Source: an uncultured Lachnospiraceae bacterium
Lineage (GTDB): Bacteria > Bacillota > Clostridia > Lachnospirales > Lachnospiraceae
Assembly (NCBI GenBank): GCA_910586715.1
Contig: CAJUJG010000004.1
Coordinates: forward strand, 53,302 to 117,301
Length of the DNA: 64,000 nucleotides
Direction: 5' to 3'
The notes below the pieces were generated by a model. It searched no databases. It had not been told where the DNA came from and worked only from the letters and a program-made list of their open reading frames with translations. The translations under genes were made by a program, and so were the position numbers. Below are positions 1 through 9,898 of the stretch, one piece after another (position 1 is the first letter of the stretch; the number at the start of each line of letters is the position of its first letter).

Positions 1-147
1 TGCAATGGCAAGCCCTGCTGCATTGTCAGATGCCTTGTTAATCTTAAGACCGCTTGAAAGCCTTAATGTAGATTCAGAAAGTCGCGCATCGTTATTTCCT
101 AATGCATTTTGTGCTACTATAGATGATACATTAAAATTTATTCTCAT
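1..147 (-). CDS. Flagellin, N-terminal fragment (runs off the window)
   Basis: The first 49 codons of a flagellin are visible on the minus strand; the gene continues beyond position 1. The translation begins MRINFNVSSIVAQNAL and continues with an LSSGL segment and a KASDNAAGLAI segment, which is the conserved D0/D1 helix of bacterial flagellins that packs inside the filament. A TGGAGG ribosome binding site lies just upstream of the ATG at 147. The gene starts only 25 bp after the preceding large gene ends, so the two are probably co-transcribed from the flagellar-type promoter near 3.5 kb. The product is the exported filament subunit. The family call is firm; the number of flagellin genes in the genome cannot be seen here. 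Confidence 0.93.
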   Translation of the reverse strand, partial: MRINFNVSSIVAQNALGNNDARLSESTLRLSSGLKINKASDNAAGLAIA

Positions 148-171
148 TATTTAACCTCCACTATGCTCTTC

Positions 172-3100
172 TTACTTTAATGCTGTTAAAAAGGCCTTTG
201 CTGTTTGATATAATTCCGCTGTTGACGCTTTGCTGTCAGTTCCATTTACTTGTCTGTCCTGACCAAACTTATTCAAGTCAAGTGTTTTTGATTGTACAAG
301 GCTGATACGAACTGCTTTGCCGCCATCACCTGAAAGCTGATTTTTTATTGTCTGATCAATCGCTTCCATATCCGTTTTTCCTGCCGCATTTTCAAATACC
401 ACCATGCCAGAAATACTCTTATCCGTTACATCAAATTCTGCTGCTACTTTTCCAAATTTCTCTGTTTCAAATGTTACGGATACCTTCCCTGTCTCAGATG
501 CATTGTGATAAATTTTCAAATTAACAGAAGTAATCTCACCCTTTATGTTTATGGGTACTTCATAGTTTTCCTCCCTTGCAAGATTCCCCGCAAGGGTCAG
601 TCCCTTATATAAAGACTGTGCTGCTTTTACATCTATGCGTGAAGATCCTTTTTTATAGATTATCTTTTCAACAGCCTTTCCCGCCTCATCAATCATTTCC
701 TTGTAAGACCCATTTGCATGTTCCTTATCTGTGAGTGCATTTATAAACTGTCCCGACTTCTCTAAAATAGTTTTTTCCGCAGCATTTACAATCGTGCTTT
801 CTGCAGCATCCTCATCTTCAATTTCTGATGATGTATCCTCGTCCGTTTTGGCAGGCTCCGACTTTTGAATAATCTGCTTAAAAAGGGAACCTCTATCCAG
901 CATAAGCATCTCTGCTGCCTGAATATTGTCTATACTGATGGACTGACCATATCCTATCAGTGACTCTATCACCTGTTCATCAATCTGCTGTATTTCATTC
1001 AGATTTTCTTGGAAGCTCTTTAAATTCTCTCTCTTCCATTCCTCTTGCTTTTCCTGACTTTCTGACATCTGTGTCATTTTTATGCTATCGGCAAACTGCT
1101 CAATCGTCGTAGTTTCCGACAGTTCAACATCTTTAAGCTTTTCGATGTCTGTCTTTTCCGCAAGCTCTGTATTAATTTCTCCGGAAAGTCTTGCATAATA
1201 CTGTTCTCGTTCACGCTGACCGGCATTATTAGAATCTTCATTATGGAAGCCGCTCATAATCTGCTCATCAATCGCCTTACCCTTTAGAATAAACTCCTCA
1301 AGCGCTCCAAAGTCATCATCCACGCGTATATCCATGTTTTTATCCGCAGACGTCCTGATTGCCGAAAGCATATTTTTAAAATTCATCTGTGCGCCTGTAG
1401 CTACCACACTTCCGATAACTGCTCCATCCGACCGCTCAATCTGTCTGAACAGCCTGTAAATTCCAATATACGCTTCCCTCTCCGTTTCGGAAATATTCCC
1501 TGCTTTGTCAAGCTTTTGTAAAAATACCGAATATTTCTGTGCATCCTCCGCCAAATCCCTGCCCTTGTCGTTCAAGTATTCGTCAAGCTCCTCCATTGTC
1601 ATTTCAAGCGGATTCTTCTGCTCTCTTATCATTTGAAGCGTTGTCGCAGGTGTCATCCGGTTAATCACACCATTAATTTTGCTATCTGCCTCTTTAACCG
1701 CATTGATATTTTCCTCGCTGATTTCCATACTGTTGTATCCAAGAATACGTACAGCTCTTCTGTTCGGCTCGCTTGTCTCCAATCCCATATCTTCCAAAAT
1801 ATCATCAACATTACGAAAAGCCTTGCTGATTTTATCACCCAAATCTTTTCTCGGAGCAGTCATAAGCGTTTCATACGCCTGTGATGCCTGCCTTTGTTGA
1901 TTTTGATTTTGACCCTTATTATCCTGCGACAGCTCATTTTGAAGCGCCGATCCGTCCTCATGAATACGGTTTATTGTATAGGATTGCGCACTCATTACCA
2001 GTTTTCCAATGAGCGCCGCGGGCATTCCCGCAATTGCCTTGGTTTTGGCAATGGTCTCTTCAAACAAAAGCGATCTCAGCGTATTTTCTTCCGGACTTCC
2101 GCCCTGAAATAACACAGCTCTTATGGATTCTTCGGCTGCTTTTAACGCATCCACAACCTTGGAAAGCTCCGTCGTATCAATCGAAATACCTGCCTTTAAA
2201 AGATGCCTGTTTGCTTCTTCAGTCATCATAAGGCGGATTTCCTCAAGCTGCCTCTTTGCCTCAACTTCTCTCAGAGATGCCTCATCCACATTTGTACCTG
2301 CCGATACTTGCTCTGCCGTCTGTACTGAAGACGCTTCAATCTGTTTTTGCGTCTCCGATAAATTTTTAATCGTTATTTCTTGACCGGATTCCACAACCGT
2401 ATGAACTGCCTCATCCGAAATGCCTTCTACAGTCTCTAAAATTTCCTTTGCCTGCTCTGCAATGGAAGTCTCTCCTGTCATCAATGCTTTTGTCGGTGTT
2501 TTTCCATTTTCCAATGCAGTAACGCAAATCTCTTCCAACTGCTGCAAGTCCATCGGAAGCTGCAATCCCTTCAAATCTGACACAAGTGTCAGATTTTCAA
2601 CATTCAGTTCTATTCCCGATTCAACAAGCCATTTCGCATTTTCCAATGCCGCGCTTTTGGTTTTCTCATCCGTATCCAGCCCTGCCTGACTTATTACGGA
2701 GTCAAGCTGTTTCTCAAGGTTCTTCCAATCAATGCTATCGGCTTTTTTCGCATAATAGCTTCCGCCGCCTGCAATTCCTTCACTGTAGTAGCCCTGCGCC
2801 TGCTGCATATTTCCCGTACTTGAAAACTGCGCTTTATAAATGTTTTCGATTGTTGGTGTCTTATGATTTACAACCATATATTTTATGGCGTCATCCGAAA
2901 TATCCGTAATTCCCGATGCTTCCATAATAGCGCCCACAAGCGCTTCTATGTTCTCATTTGTGACAGGAATGTCACTTTTTGAAAGCATATCTGACAAATC
3001 ATCCGCAAGGGTTTCGGCATTTATCCTGCTTCCCGTAACCTGCTCTATTTTATCAACATCTAAATCATCATTATAGCCTGCAACTTCCACTCCTGCCTGT

Positions 3101-3459
3101 GCAAGCGTCACCTTAATTTTATCTACAATATTTACATATGTTTCCACATCAATATTTGCAGGGTTAAAACCTTCTTCCTGCATTTTTTGAAAGTCTTCTC
3201 CGGAAACACAATTAGACATCACTACCATAAAGTCTTTTTGGACACTAACGTCTGTGTTAGCTGCCTGCTGCATAATTTCATCTGCGGTCAATCCGTGACC
3301 ATATGCCTCGTTATCCATAACTCTATCAGCGATGTCTAATTGAAACCCCTTACTGTGCACTTCCTGTGCTGCAGTTTGCGGTTTATATGTAGTTGTAGTA
3401 CTATTTTCGGTGCCTGCTGGTGCAGTAGTGGAGATTTGTGAATCTAACGTAATATTCAT
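172..3459 (-). CDS. Large FliK/DUF6240-like flagellum-associated protein
   Basis: This 1095-residue protein is mostly helical, polar and rich in Gln, Glu and Ser, with no signal peptide or membrane segment. Its arrangement resembles the DUF6240 proteins I associate with Lachnospiraceae. The last 150 residues alternate short beta segments (around KGEITSVNLKIY and GKVSVTFETEKFGKVAAEF), reminiscent of the C-terminal domain of the hook-length protein FliK. The context supports a flagellar role: the flagellin gene follows within 25 bp on the same strand, and a sigma-D-like promoter lies 60 bp upstream of the start. The ATG at 3459 has a GGGGA ribosome binding site. A role in hook or filament length control or secretion is inference; the DUF assignment is from memory of the family. 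Confidence 0.6.
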   Translation of the reverse strand: MNITLDSQISTTAPAGTENSTTTTYKPQTAAQEVHSKGFQLDIADRVMDNEAYGHGLTADEIMQQAANTDVSVQKDFMVVMSNCVSGEDFQKMQEEGFNPANIDVETYVNIVDKIKVTLAQAGVEVAGYNDDLDVDKIEQVTGSRINAETLADDLSDMLSKSDIPVTNENIEALVGAIMEASGITDISDDAIKYMVVNHKTPTIENIYKAQFSSTGNMQQAQGYYSEGIAGGGSYYAKKADSIDWKNLEKQLDSVISQAGLDTDEKTKSAALENAKWLVESGIELNVENLTLVSDLKGLQLPMDLQQLEEICVTALENGKTPTKALMTGETSIAEQAKEILETVEGISDEAVHTVVESGQEITIKNLSETQKQIEASSVQTAEQVSAGTNVDEASLREVEAKRQLEEIRLMMTEEANRHLLKAGISIDTTELSKVVDALKAAEESIRAVLFQGGSPEENTLRSLLFEETIAKTKAIAGMPAALIGKLVMSAQSYTINRIHEDGSALQNELSQDNKGQNQNQQRQASQAYETLMTAPRKDLGDKISKAFRNVDDILEDMGLETSEPNRRAVRILGYNSMEISEENINAVKEADSKINGVINRMTPATTLQMIREQKNPLEMTMEELDEYLNDKGRDLAEDAQKYSVFLQKLDKAGNISETEREAYIGIYRLFRQIERSDGAVIGSVVATGAQMNFKNMLSAIRTSADKNMDIRVDDDFGALEEFILKGKAIDEQIMSGFHNEDSNNAGQREREQYYARLSGEINTELAEKTDIEKLKDVELSETTTIEQFADSIKMTQMSESQEKQEEWKRENLKSFQENLNEIQQIDEQVIESLIGYGQSISIDNIQAAEMLMLDRGSLFKQIIQKSEPAKTDEDTSSEIEDEDAAESTIVNAAEKTILEKSGQFINALTDKEHANGSYKEMIDEAGKAVEKIIYKKGSSRIDVKAAQSLYKGLTLAGNLAREENYEVPINIKGEITSVNLKIYHNASETGKVSVTFETEKFGKVAAEFDVTDKSISGMVVFENAAGKTDMEAIDQTIKNQLSGDGGKAVRISLVQSKTLDLNKFGQDRQVNGTDSKASTAELYQTAKAFLTALK

Positions 3460-3521
3460 ACAAAATCCCCATTCTTTCCGAATAAAAATATTTTATGTTA
3501 CTGTACTAATTTCTATTAAAT

Positions 3522-3549
3522 ATGTCGGAACGTTTAGGGAAAAACTTTA
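3522..3549 (-). promoter_or_regulatory. Sigma-D (FliA)-type flagellar promoter candidate
   Basis: On the minus strand TAAA (3549-3546) is followed after 16 bases by TCCGACAT (3529-3522), close to the sigma-D consensus TAAA-N15-GCCGATAT. It sits about 60 bp upstream of the DUF6240-like gene, and flagellin follows in the same direction. The match is imperfect at two -10 positions. Confidence 0.5.
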
Positions 3550-3563
3550 GCGTGGGAATAAAA

Positions 3564-3594
3564 TTCGGTCATATATCTAAGATACATGACCGAA
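3564..3594 (-). terminator. Terminator after glgB
   Basis: The arms TTCGGTCATATATC and GATACATGACCGAA form a 14-bp stem with one mismatch and a three-base loop. On the minus strand it is followed by TTTTATT, which fits a Rho-independent terminator between glgB and the next gene. Confidence 0.75.
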
Positions 3595-3617
3595 CTCCCA
3601 AACTCTAACATATTAAA

Positions 3618-5525
3618 TTAAAATGTATACACCACTGCCGTAAGCGGCGGAAGTTTAAATGTGATATACTGCTCTCTGTTATCACAAAGACCTTTTCTTG
3701 CCTTAAGCGACTTCGGAATCTTGTTTCCGTTTCCGCCATACTTAACTTCGTCTGAGTTGATAACCAGCTTATACTGTGTATTCATCGGAACGCCCACCCG
3801 ATACTTCGGATATTCCACAGGTGTCATGTTAACTACAAAAAGCATATGCTGCTTTCCGTTCTTTGACCTTCTTACAAAACTGTAAATGCTTCTGTCCTTA
3901 TCATCAGCATTCATCCATTCAAAACCGCTCCAGTCATTGTCAATCTCATACAGACAAGGACTTTCCTTATACAGCTTAAGCAGAGCGCTCATAAAATCGT
4001 GCATACCTTTATTTAGCGGCTTCGCAAGCAGATTCCAGTCAAGCTCTCTAGCCTCGCTCCACTCACGCTCCTGTGCAAAATCCTGCCCCATAAATAAAAG
4101 TTTCTTACCTTCATGTCCGAACATAAACGTGTAAAGATTTCTAAGATTTGCATACTTGTCAATCTCAAATCCGGGCATTTTGTTCACCATAGAGCATTTC
4201 AAATGTACAACTTCATCATGTGACAACGGAAGTATGTAATTCTCAGCACTATTGTAACTCATTGCAAACGTAAGTTTGTAATGGTTGTCTTTTCTGAAAT
4301 AGGGGTCAAGCTTCATATATTCACAATAATCATGCATCCAGCCCATATTCCACTTAAATGAAAATCCTAACCCGTCATCTTCTGGCTTTGCCGTTACCTT
4401 CGGCCATGCTGTTGACTCCTCCGCAATCGTCATTACACCGGGATGCTGACCATGAATTACGGAATTTAAGTGCTTAAAGAATTCAATTGCGTCAAGATTC
4501 TCATTTCCGCCGTATTTGTTTGCTACCCATTCGCCGTCCTTCTTGCCATAATCAAGATAGAGCATTGACGCCACCGCATCCACACGAAGTCCGTCAATAT
4601 GAAATTCATTAATCCAAAACAGCGCATTTGCAATCAGGAAATTGCGCACTTCATTTTTGCTGTAATTAAATATTTTTGTTCCCCAGTCAGGATGCTCACC
4701 AAGTCTCTTATCCGGATGCTCATACAGGCAAGTGCCGTCAAATTCGCATAAGCCATGTGCATCTCTTGGGAAATGGGCAGGTACCCAGTCCAAAATGACA
4801 CCAATATCATTTTTATGCAACAGATCAATTAAATATCTGAAATCATCCGGATTGCCATATCTTGAGGTTGGCGCATAATAACCTGTTACCTGATACCCCC
4901 ATGAACCGTCAAACGGAAACTCTGCAATACCCATAAGCTCCACGTGTGTATAAGGCATTTCCTTTAAGTACTCAACAATTCTGTCAGCAAACTGACGATA
5001 GCTGTAAAAACCGTCTTCTGTTCCATCAGGATGCTTCATCCATGAACCAATATGACATTCATAAATTGACATAGGCTGATGGTTCATATCTTTCTTGTCA
5101 CGTGCAGTCATCCACTTTTTGTCACCCCATTTGAAGTGATTTAAATCATAAATTCTTGATGCATTACCCGGCCGCATTTCTGCATAATTCGCATATGGAT
5201 CCGCTTTATAAAGCTTATTGCCATTCGGAAGCACAATCATGTATTTATACATTTGTCCTTCTTTAACACCTTCAATGAACGTTGTAAAAATACCAATTTC
5301 ACCAATCTTCTCCATCGGTGCGGCACTCTCGTCCCAGTCGTTAAATTCACCAATTACGTATATTTCTTTTGCATTCGGCGCCCAAACTGCGAAAAATACA
5401 CCATTCTTACTGCCTTTTTTGCAAAAATGCGCACCCAGCTTTTTATAAATTTCGTAATGAGTCCCTTGTCCAAATACATACTGGTCTGCTTCTGAAATAA
5501 ATACTGTTGTTTCGGTATCAGCCAT
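3618..5525 (-). CDS. glgB: 1,4-alpha-glucan branching enzyme
   Basis: A 635-residue GH13 enzyme that makes alpha-1,6 branches in glycogen by transferring cut alpha-1,4 chains; it acts in the cytoplasm. The N-terminal CBM48 domain (FAVWAPNAKEIYVIGEFNDW) comes first, then the GH13 barrel with the HFPRDAHGL segment, the nucleophile region DGLRVDAVASMLY, the acid region TIAEESTAWP and the late LSHDEVVH motif, then a C-terminal beta domain. The ATG at 5525, preceded by GGGGG at a 9-base distance, is preferred over an in-frame TTG two codons upstream. The gene lies 19 bp downstream of the TPR protein gene, and no other glycogen gene is nearby. Confidence 0.95.
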   Translation of the reverse strand: MADTETTVFISEADQYVFGQGTHYEIYKKLGAHFCKKGSKNGVFFAVWAPNAKEIYVIGEFNDWDESAAPMEKIGEIGIFTTFIEGVKEGQMYKYMIVLPNGNKLYKADPYANYAEMRPGNASRIYDLNHFKWGDKKWMTARDKKDMNHQPMSIYECHIGSWMKHPDGTEDGFYSYRQFADRIVEYLKEMPYTHVELMGIAEFPFDGSWGYQVTGYYAPTSRYGNPDDFRYLIDLLHKNDIGVILDWVPAHFPRDAHGLCEFDGTCLYEHPDKRLGEHPDWGTKIFNYSKNEVRNFLIANALFWINEFHIDGLRVDAVASMLYLDYGKKDGEWVANKYGGNENLDAIEFFKHLNSVIHGQHPGVMTIAEESTAWPKVTAKPEDDGLGFSFKWNMGWMHDYCEYMKLDPYFRKDNHYKLTFAMSYNSAENYILPLSHDEVVHLKCSMVNKMPGFEIDKYANLRNLYTFMFGHEGKKLLFMGQDFAQEREWSEARELDWNLLAKPLNKGMHDFMSALLKLYKESPCLYEIDNDWSGFEWMNADDKDRSIYSFVRRSKNGKQHMLFVVNMTPVEYPKYRVGVPMNTQYKLVINSDEVKYGGNGNKIPKSLKARKGLCDNREQYITFKLPPLTAVVYTF

Positions 5526-5544
5526 AAACAATTACCCCCAATTT

Positions 5545-8500
5545 TTACATGAAATCTCTTTCCTTAAGCACAATCATATCCTCGCTGTCATATCTTCTGG
5601 CAAAAAGCACATCAACGAAATTTTTAATTTTGGATTTCTTTGATTTCCAAATTGCTTCGTCTATAATATCCCTTACTTCATCCTTTGTTACCACATGATT
5701 ACCGCTCTGTATATTTGCAATTCTAGTATAAAGGGCAAGTATCCCCAGCTCGTCAATGGAGTATTCCAATGCCAATGCATAATTTCTGGCATAAGCTACA
5801 AGCGCGTTGTTGTCCATTTCCATCAAGTCAATTCTGATATTAAAGTAATCAATAATCATCGCCTGTTTTTCCAAAAGCCTTGTAATCTCTTTTTTCGTGT
5901 CCTCCATAATAACAACAATGCCGAGACTTTCCTGATTGAGAAATGTTGCAAGCTCATAAAGCTTTTCCTCAGTCATGCCATTTGCCTTCTCTATTATAAT
6001 ACCACCATTATTCAATTTCTCAAAGACATCTTTTAAATTTTTTTGATTTAATTTTTCACCGGTAACCTTTGCTACCTTTCCTGAGAAATTTGCATCTATT
6101 GTCTGAAATTCACGAATCAGATTCTTTGCCATTCTCACGGTATCAATTCCCGTATCGCCTGTGATAATTACATTTCCAGTAAATGCTGCAAGCGTCATAT
6201 TTTCAAGAGCAAAAAGTATTTGTTTTTTTATCTTTTTCGTAACTGCAAAATTCTCAAACAGCTTCTGCTCCTCAATTGTAAATTCGCGAATTTCCTCACG
6301 CCTTGCACCTGTTGTTTCTCTTTTTGCAGTCTCCACAATTCTTTCGGAAAGGGAGCTTAAATCCGCAGTATTCATTTTAATTTCCTGCGTTCTTAAAGCG
6401 TCTTCCTTTGCAGTCTCTGCAATACTCTCTGCGTCTTCCGGATCAAGCTCTTTTTCTTCTTTTATATCTTCTATTTCACTAGAAACTGCTTCAATATTAT
6501 CTACATCTCCGTTATCATCATATACTTCATTTGAATTATCATACGCTTCGCCTGTTTCATCATATATTTTATTCGCTTCATCATATGCTTCGCCTGTTTC
6601 ATCATACACTTCATTTACTTCATATTCATATAGTTCATTTGACTCATCATACGCTTGATTTACTTTATCTTCATATAGTTCGTTTGACTCATCATATACT
6701 TCATTTGAATTATCATATACTTCGCCTGTTTCATCATATATTTCATTCGCTTCGTCATATGCTTCGCCTGTTTCATCATATATCTCATTCGCTTCGTCAT
6801 ATGCTTCGCCTGTTTCGTCATACACTTCATTTATTTCGTCTTCAAATAGTTCGCTTTCAGCATTATAAATTTGTTTATCAGCCGCCTCAAGTTCTCTTTG
6901 AACCTCAGCCTTCGGAATTACACGTGTCGAACCAAGCTCTTTAGCTACAACCGCCTCAATTTCCGTAATAATCTGTTTATTTGACCCTGGCGCTATATAA
7001 GAAACATCATATTCGTCATCGCCGGTTTCATTTGCCTTCGGTTTAGGAATATCGCCGGTTACATCTGCCGCAAGAAAATTATCATTCGCCTCTTGTTCCT
7101 CTTTCTCAAGCTCTCCAAGTACCCCGCTTTTTAATGAATCATCAAAGTTTGCAAATATTTTACCCGTTTGTGTAAGCACACGCTGCTTTATTTCTTCCTG
7201 ATGTTTTTTTGCATTGTTAAGTTTTATATTTTCCCACTCGGAAAGCACATCATTGATATTCATTTGACCTGTCATTGGCTGAAAAGCTGCCTCACTGGCT
7301 GTTTCCATATTCAAAAGATCAGTATTATGATAAACATTTTCTGAATTCATTTCCATACGTGTATGTTCCTCATTCACACTGCGTTCCGTTGTATCACGCA
7401 ATGTATCAATATCTGACTCTGCTTTAATTACCCGAGAATTATCACCGGGAACAAATACTTTTTTAATAGCGCCTGTATGCGGCTTTGGCGCAACTTCCGA
7501 TACACCGCTTGTTATCTCTGCAACTCTATTTGCATACGTATTCTCGGAAACGGAGTCATCCTGCTCTTGATGTTCTTCCAAAATTTCTTCATCCGATTTT
7601 TCATCTAACAGAATTTCTTCATTTTCACTCGTGTTAAATTCTTTTGTCTCTTCTGCAAAAATATCTTCACTGTCAGAAAAAATCTCCATCATACCTTCCG
7701 CCACTACTTTTTGAAGATTTATCGTATTGTACTGACTCATATCCTCCGATGCAGAAGGAGAAGGCTGCTGCGGAAATTCACGGATTACGCTGGTATAGCT
7801 GCTATTTATCCCATCTTCATATATAATTGGTTTATTTGTTTCGTCATAAGTCTGTTCTGTATAAAAGTTATCTTGTGCATAAGCATCTGTGTAGTATTCA
7901 TCCGTATACTCTTGTACAATATTATTTTCCTGAAGATAATTTTCATCCTCTGTATAATCGGCATCAGTATAGTTGTCATTAGTATAGCTGTTTTGAGTAT
8001 AATTGTCATTTATGTAAGCATCCTCACTATATGATTCTTCTCCGATATATTCTCCGTTTTCCGTATAACCAGTTTCACTATAGCCATCCTGAATATACAG
8101 TTCTTCTTCCATATACGTTTCATTTTCACCATAGCTGTCATCCGCAGAATACATCTCTTCACTATAATTATTCTGCGCATTGCCTAACATCCTGTCATAT
8201 TTTTCCTGTTGGACTCTCGTAAGCGGAACGTGCTGCTGCTTTAATTCCATAGCCTTCATCACATTTGGACCATCGCCAAACCACAAAATAATGTCATCAC
8301 ATTCCTCAACACATTTTGTCCCATATCCAATCTGATGATATTTTTCAGCAAGCTCAAGTGCCCATTCTTCCTGATAATCCCTCTTTTTCATCTCTTCAAG
8401 AAGCGCTATCCGCTCTTCAAGACTTGCTTCTTGTGCTTCCAAAATATGATAGCGCAACACTAACACTCCAAAATCCTTTGGTGCCATTTGCGCATACTGC

Positions 8501-8793
8501 TTATAATATTCAATCGCTACAACAACATCCTGTAATTCAATTGATATTTCACAAAGAGAATATACCACCGAACGATTCGACGGATATTTATCATAAGCAA
8601 GCAGTAAAATATCCCGGCAGTCCTCATTTCTCCTGTTTATACTATATAAAGCTGCAATTTTTAAAAGCATTGATGCACTCTTGACTCTTCTCCAGTCAAC
8701 AGTGTCTGCCACATTTACAGCTTCAATATATTGCTTTTGATCAATTAATTTTGTAATTTCCTCTGAACGAACTTTGTACTCGTACTTGTCCAC
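5545..8793 (-). CDS. TPR protein with tandem acidic repeats and a degenerate AAA-like C-terminus
   Basis: A 1082-residue protein of unknown function. Residues 1-180 look like TPR helices. A long acidic, Tyr/Asn/Asp-rich stretch follows, including roughly a dozen tandem copies of an 11-residue pattern such as ANEIYDETGEAYDE around residues 650-770. The last 240 residues resemble a CbxX/AAA module: the P-loop position reads GDTGIDTVRMA, so the usual GK[ST] is missing, while a Walker-B-like GGIIIEKA remains. This suggests a non-hydrolysing scaffold or regulator. The start is GTG at 8793, with a GAGGTG ribosome binding site seven bases upstream; no ATG is available in frame nearby. No signal peptide is seen. 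It is co-directional with glgB. Confidence 0.75.
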   Translation of the reverse strand: MDKYEYKVRSEEITKLIDQKQYIEAVNVADTVDWRRVKSASMLLKIAALYSINRRNEDCRDILLLAYDKYPSNRSVVYSLCEISIELQDVVVAIEYYKQYAQMAPKDFGVLVLRYHILEAQEASLEERIALLEEMKKRDYQEEWALELAEKYHQIGYGTKCVEECDDIILWFGDGPNVMKAMELKQQHVPLTRVQQEKYDRMLGNAQNNYSEEMYSADDSYGENETYMEEELYIQDGYSETGYTENGEYIGEESYSEDAYINDNYTQNSYTNDNYTDADYTEDENYLQENNIVQEYTDEYYTDAYAQDNFYTEQTYDETNKPIIYEDGINSSYTSVIREFPQQPSPSASEDMSQYNTINLQKVVAEGMMEIFSDSEDIFAEETKEFNTSENEEILLDEKSDEEILEEHQEQDDSVSENTYANRVAEITSGVSEVAPKPHTGAIKKVFVPGDNSRVIKAESDIDTLRDTTERSVNEEHTRMEMNSENVYHNTDLLNMETASEAAFQPMTGQMNINDVLSEWENIKLNNAKKHQEEIKQRVLTQTGKIFANFDDSLKSGVLGELEKEEQEANDNFLAADVTGDIPKPKANETGDDEYDVSYIAPGSNKQIITEIEAVVAKELGSTRVIPKAEVQRELEAADKQIYNAESELFEDEINEVYDETGEAYDEANEIYDETGEAYDEANEIYDETGEVYDNSNEVYDESNELYEDKVNQAYDESNELYEYEVNEVYDETGEAYDEANKIYDETGEAYDNSNEVYDDNGDVDNIEAVSSEIEDIKEEKELDPEDAESIAETAKEDALRTQEIKMNTADLSSLSERIVETAKRETTGARREEIREFTIEEQKLFENFAVTKKIKKQILFALENMTLAAFTGNVIITGDTGIDTVRMAKNLIREFQTIDANFSGKVAKVTGEKLNQKNLKDVFEKLNNGGIIIEKANGMTEEKLYELATFLNQESLGIVVIMEDTKKEITRLLEKQAMIIDYFNIRIDLMEMDNNALVAYARNYALALEYSIDELGILALYTRIANIQSGNHVVTKDEVRDIIDEAIWKSKKSKIKNFVDVLFARRYDSEDMIVLKERDFM

Positions 8794-8837
8794 GTTCCAT
8801 CACCTCTGACAACATTACCCCTAATAATACTTCCCTA

Positions 8838-8857
8838 AAATGACATATGTGTCATTT
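8838..8857. promoter_or_regulatory. Palindrome AAATGACA-N4-TGTCATTT, copy 1
   Basis: A perfect inverted repeat with 8-bp arms lies in the 220-bp gap between rsmA and the TPR gene, 45 bp upstream of the latter. A nearly identical copy lies at 9901-9920. It may be an operator or a short hairpin terminator; the minus-strand T-run after it is short. Confidence 0.5.
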
Positions 8858-9013
8858 CTCATAAAGTTATTGTTATTATACACAATAATTTCCTTAATTT
8901 TACACATTGTAAGTTTAGCATAACAATCCCTTTATGTCAACGAATTATGTGTTGGTTTCTGTAAGAAAGCTATCATACTCAAGGCATATTGACGATTTTA
9001 AGATTAAAAATAA

Positions 9014-9871
9014 TCAGAGTGACTCTGCAAGTTCTGCAAATTGTTCAAGTGTAAGCGCCTCACCTCTTATCGTTGCAGGCAGATTCATCTGTTCAAGTAC
9101 GCTAAATACTCTTTCCTTATTAATACTTAATCCAGCTGCATTATTAAGGCTGTTAACAAGCGTTTTTCTGCGCTGATTAAAGGCTGCCCGTATAATGTTA
9201 AACATCAGTTTTTCATCCTGAACCTGCACCGGCGGATGCTCATGACGCGTTAACTTAATGACAGCACTGTCAACATTCGGGCGGGGCATAAAACAGCTTG
9301 CCGGAACAGTCATCATTACCTCCGGCTTTGCGTAATACTGCACGGCAAGCGAAAGCGCACCGTAATCCTTTGTACCGGGACCTACCTGCATACGCTCTGC
9401 GACCTCTTTCTGTACCATAATTGTAATGCTTTCCAAGGGCACATGACTCTCAAAAAGTCCCATGATAATCGGTGTTGTGATATAATAAGGAAGGTTTGCA
9501 ACCACTTTTATCGGTTTTCCGCCGTTTTTCTTCTGCACAATCGCATTGACATCCACCTTCAAAATATCCTCATTGATAATCGTAATATTATCATAGGAAG
9601 AAAGTGTATCCTCCTGTAAAATCGGTATCAGCTTTTTATCAATTTCCACTGCCACGACCTCGCGTGCATTTTCGCAAAGATACTGCGTCATCGTACCGAT
9701 GCCCGGACCAATTTCCAATACACAATCATCTTTGTTTACGCCTGCTGCCATGATAATATTTTCAAGAATATTTGCGTCTATCAAAAAGTTCTGTCCGAAT
9801 TTTTTCTGAAAATTAAAATCATATTTCTGCAAAATAGCTATGGTGTTTGTCGGATTTCCAAGTGTCGCCAT
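9014..9871 (-). CDS. rsmA: 16S rRNA (adenine1518-N6/adenine1519-N6)-dimethyltransferase
   Basis: A 285-residue KsgA/RsmA enzyme that uses S-adenosylmethionine to dimethylate two adjacent adenines in helix 45 of 16S rRNA during small-subunit maturation. Visible motifs are the entry KKFGQNFLIDANIL, the SAM-binding VLEIGPGIGTMTQYL, the acidic VAVEIDKKL, and the catalytic NLPYYITTPI segment, followed by FMPRPNVDSAV and FNQRRKTLVNSL. The ATG at 9871 with AAAGGA six bases upstream is the likely start, not an upstream in-frame TTG. It follows tatD on the same strand, a common Firmicutes arrangement. Confidence 0.97.
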   Translation of the reverse strand: MATLGNPTNTIAILQKYDFNFQKKFGQNFLIDANILENIIMAAGVNKDDCVLEIGPGIGTMTQYLCENAREVVAVEIDKKLIPILQEDTLSSYDNITIINEDILKVDVNAIVQKKNGGKPIKVVANLPYYITTPIIMGLFESHVPLESITIMVQKEVAERMQVGPGTKDYGALSLAVQYYAKPEVMMTVPASCFMPRPNVDSAVIKLTRHEHPPVQVQDEKLMFNIIRAAFNQRRKTLVNSLNNAAGLSINKERVFSVLEQMNLPATIRGEALTLEQFAELAESL

Positions 9872-9898
9872 AAATTTTCCTTTCAATAGTGTAATTCA

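Noticed and set aside
2575..2600. TGACACAAGTGTCA palindrome, also seen at 38386-38399
   Set aside because: Both copies lie inside coding sequence and differ from the AAATGACA palindromes in spacing; chance is the simpler explanation.
6530..6850. Plus-strand frames of 165 and 137 codons over the acidic repeats
   Set aside because: They are reverse-strand readings of the tandem repeats in the TPR gene and contain no independent signals.
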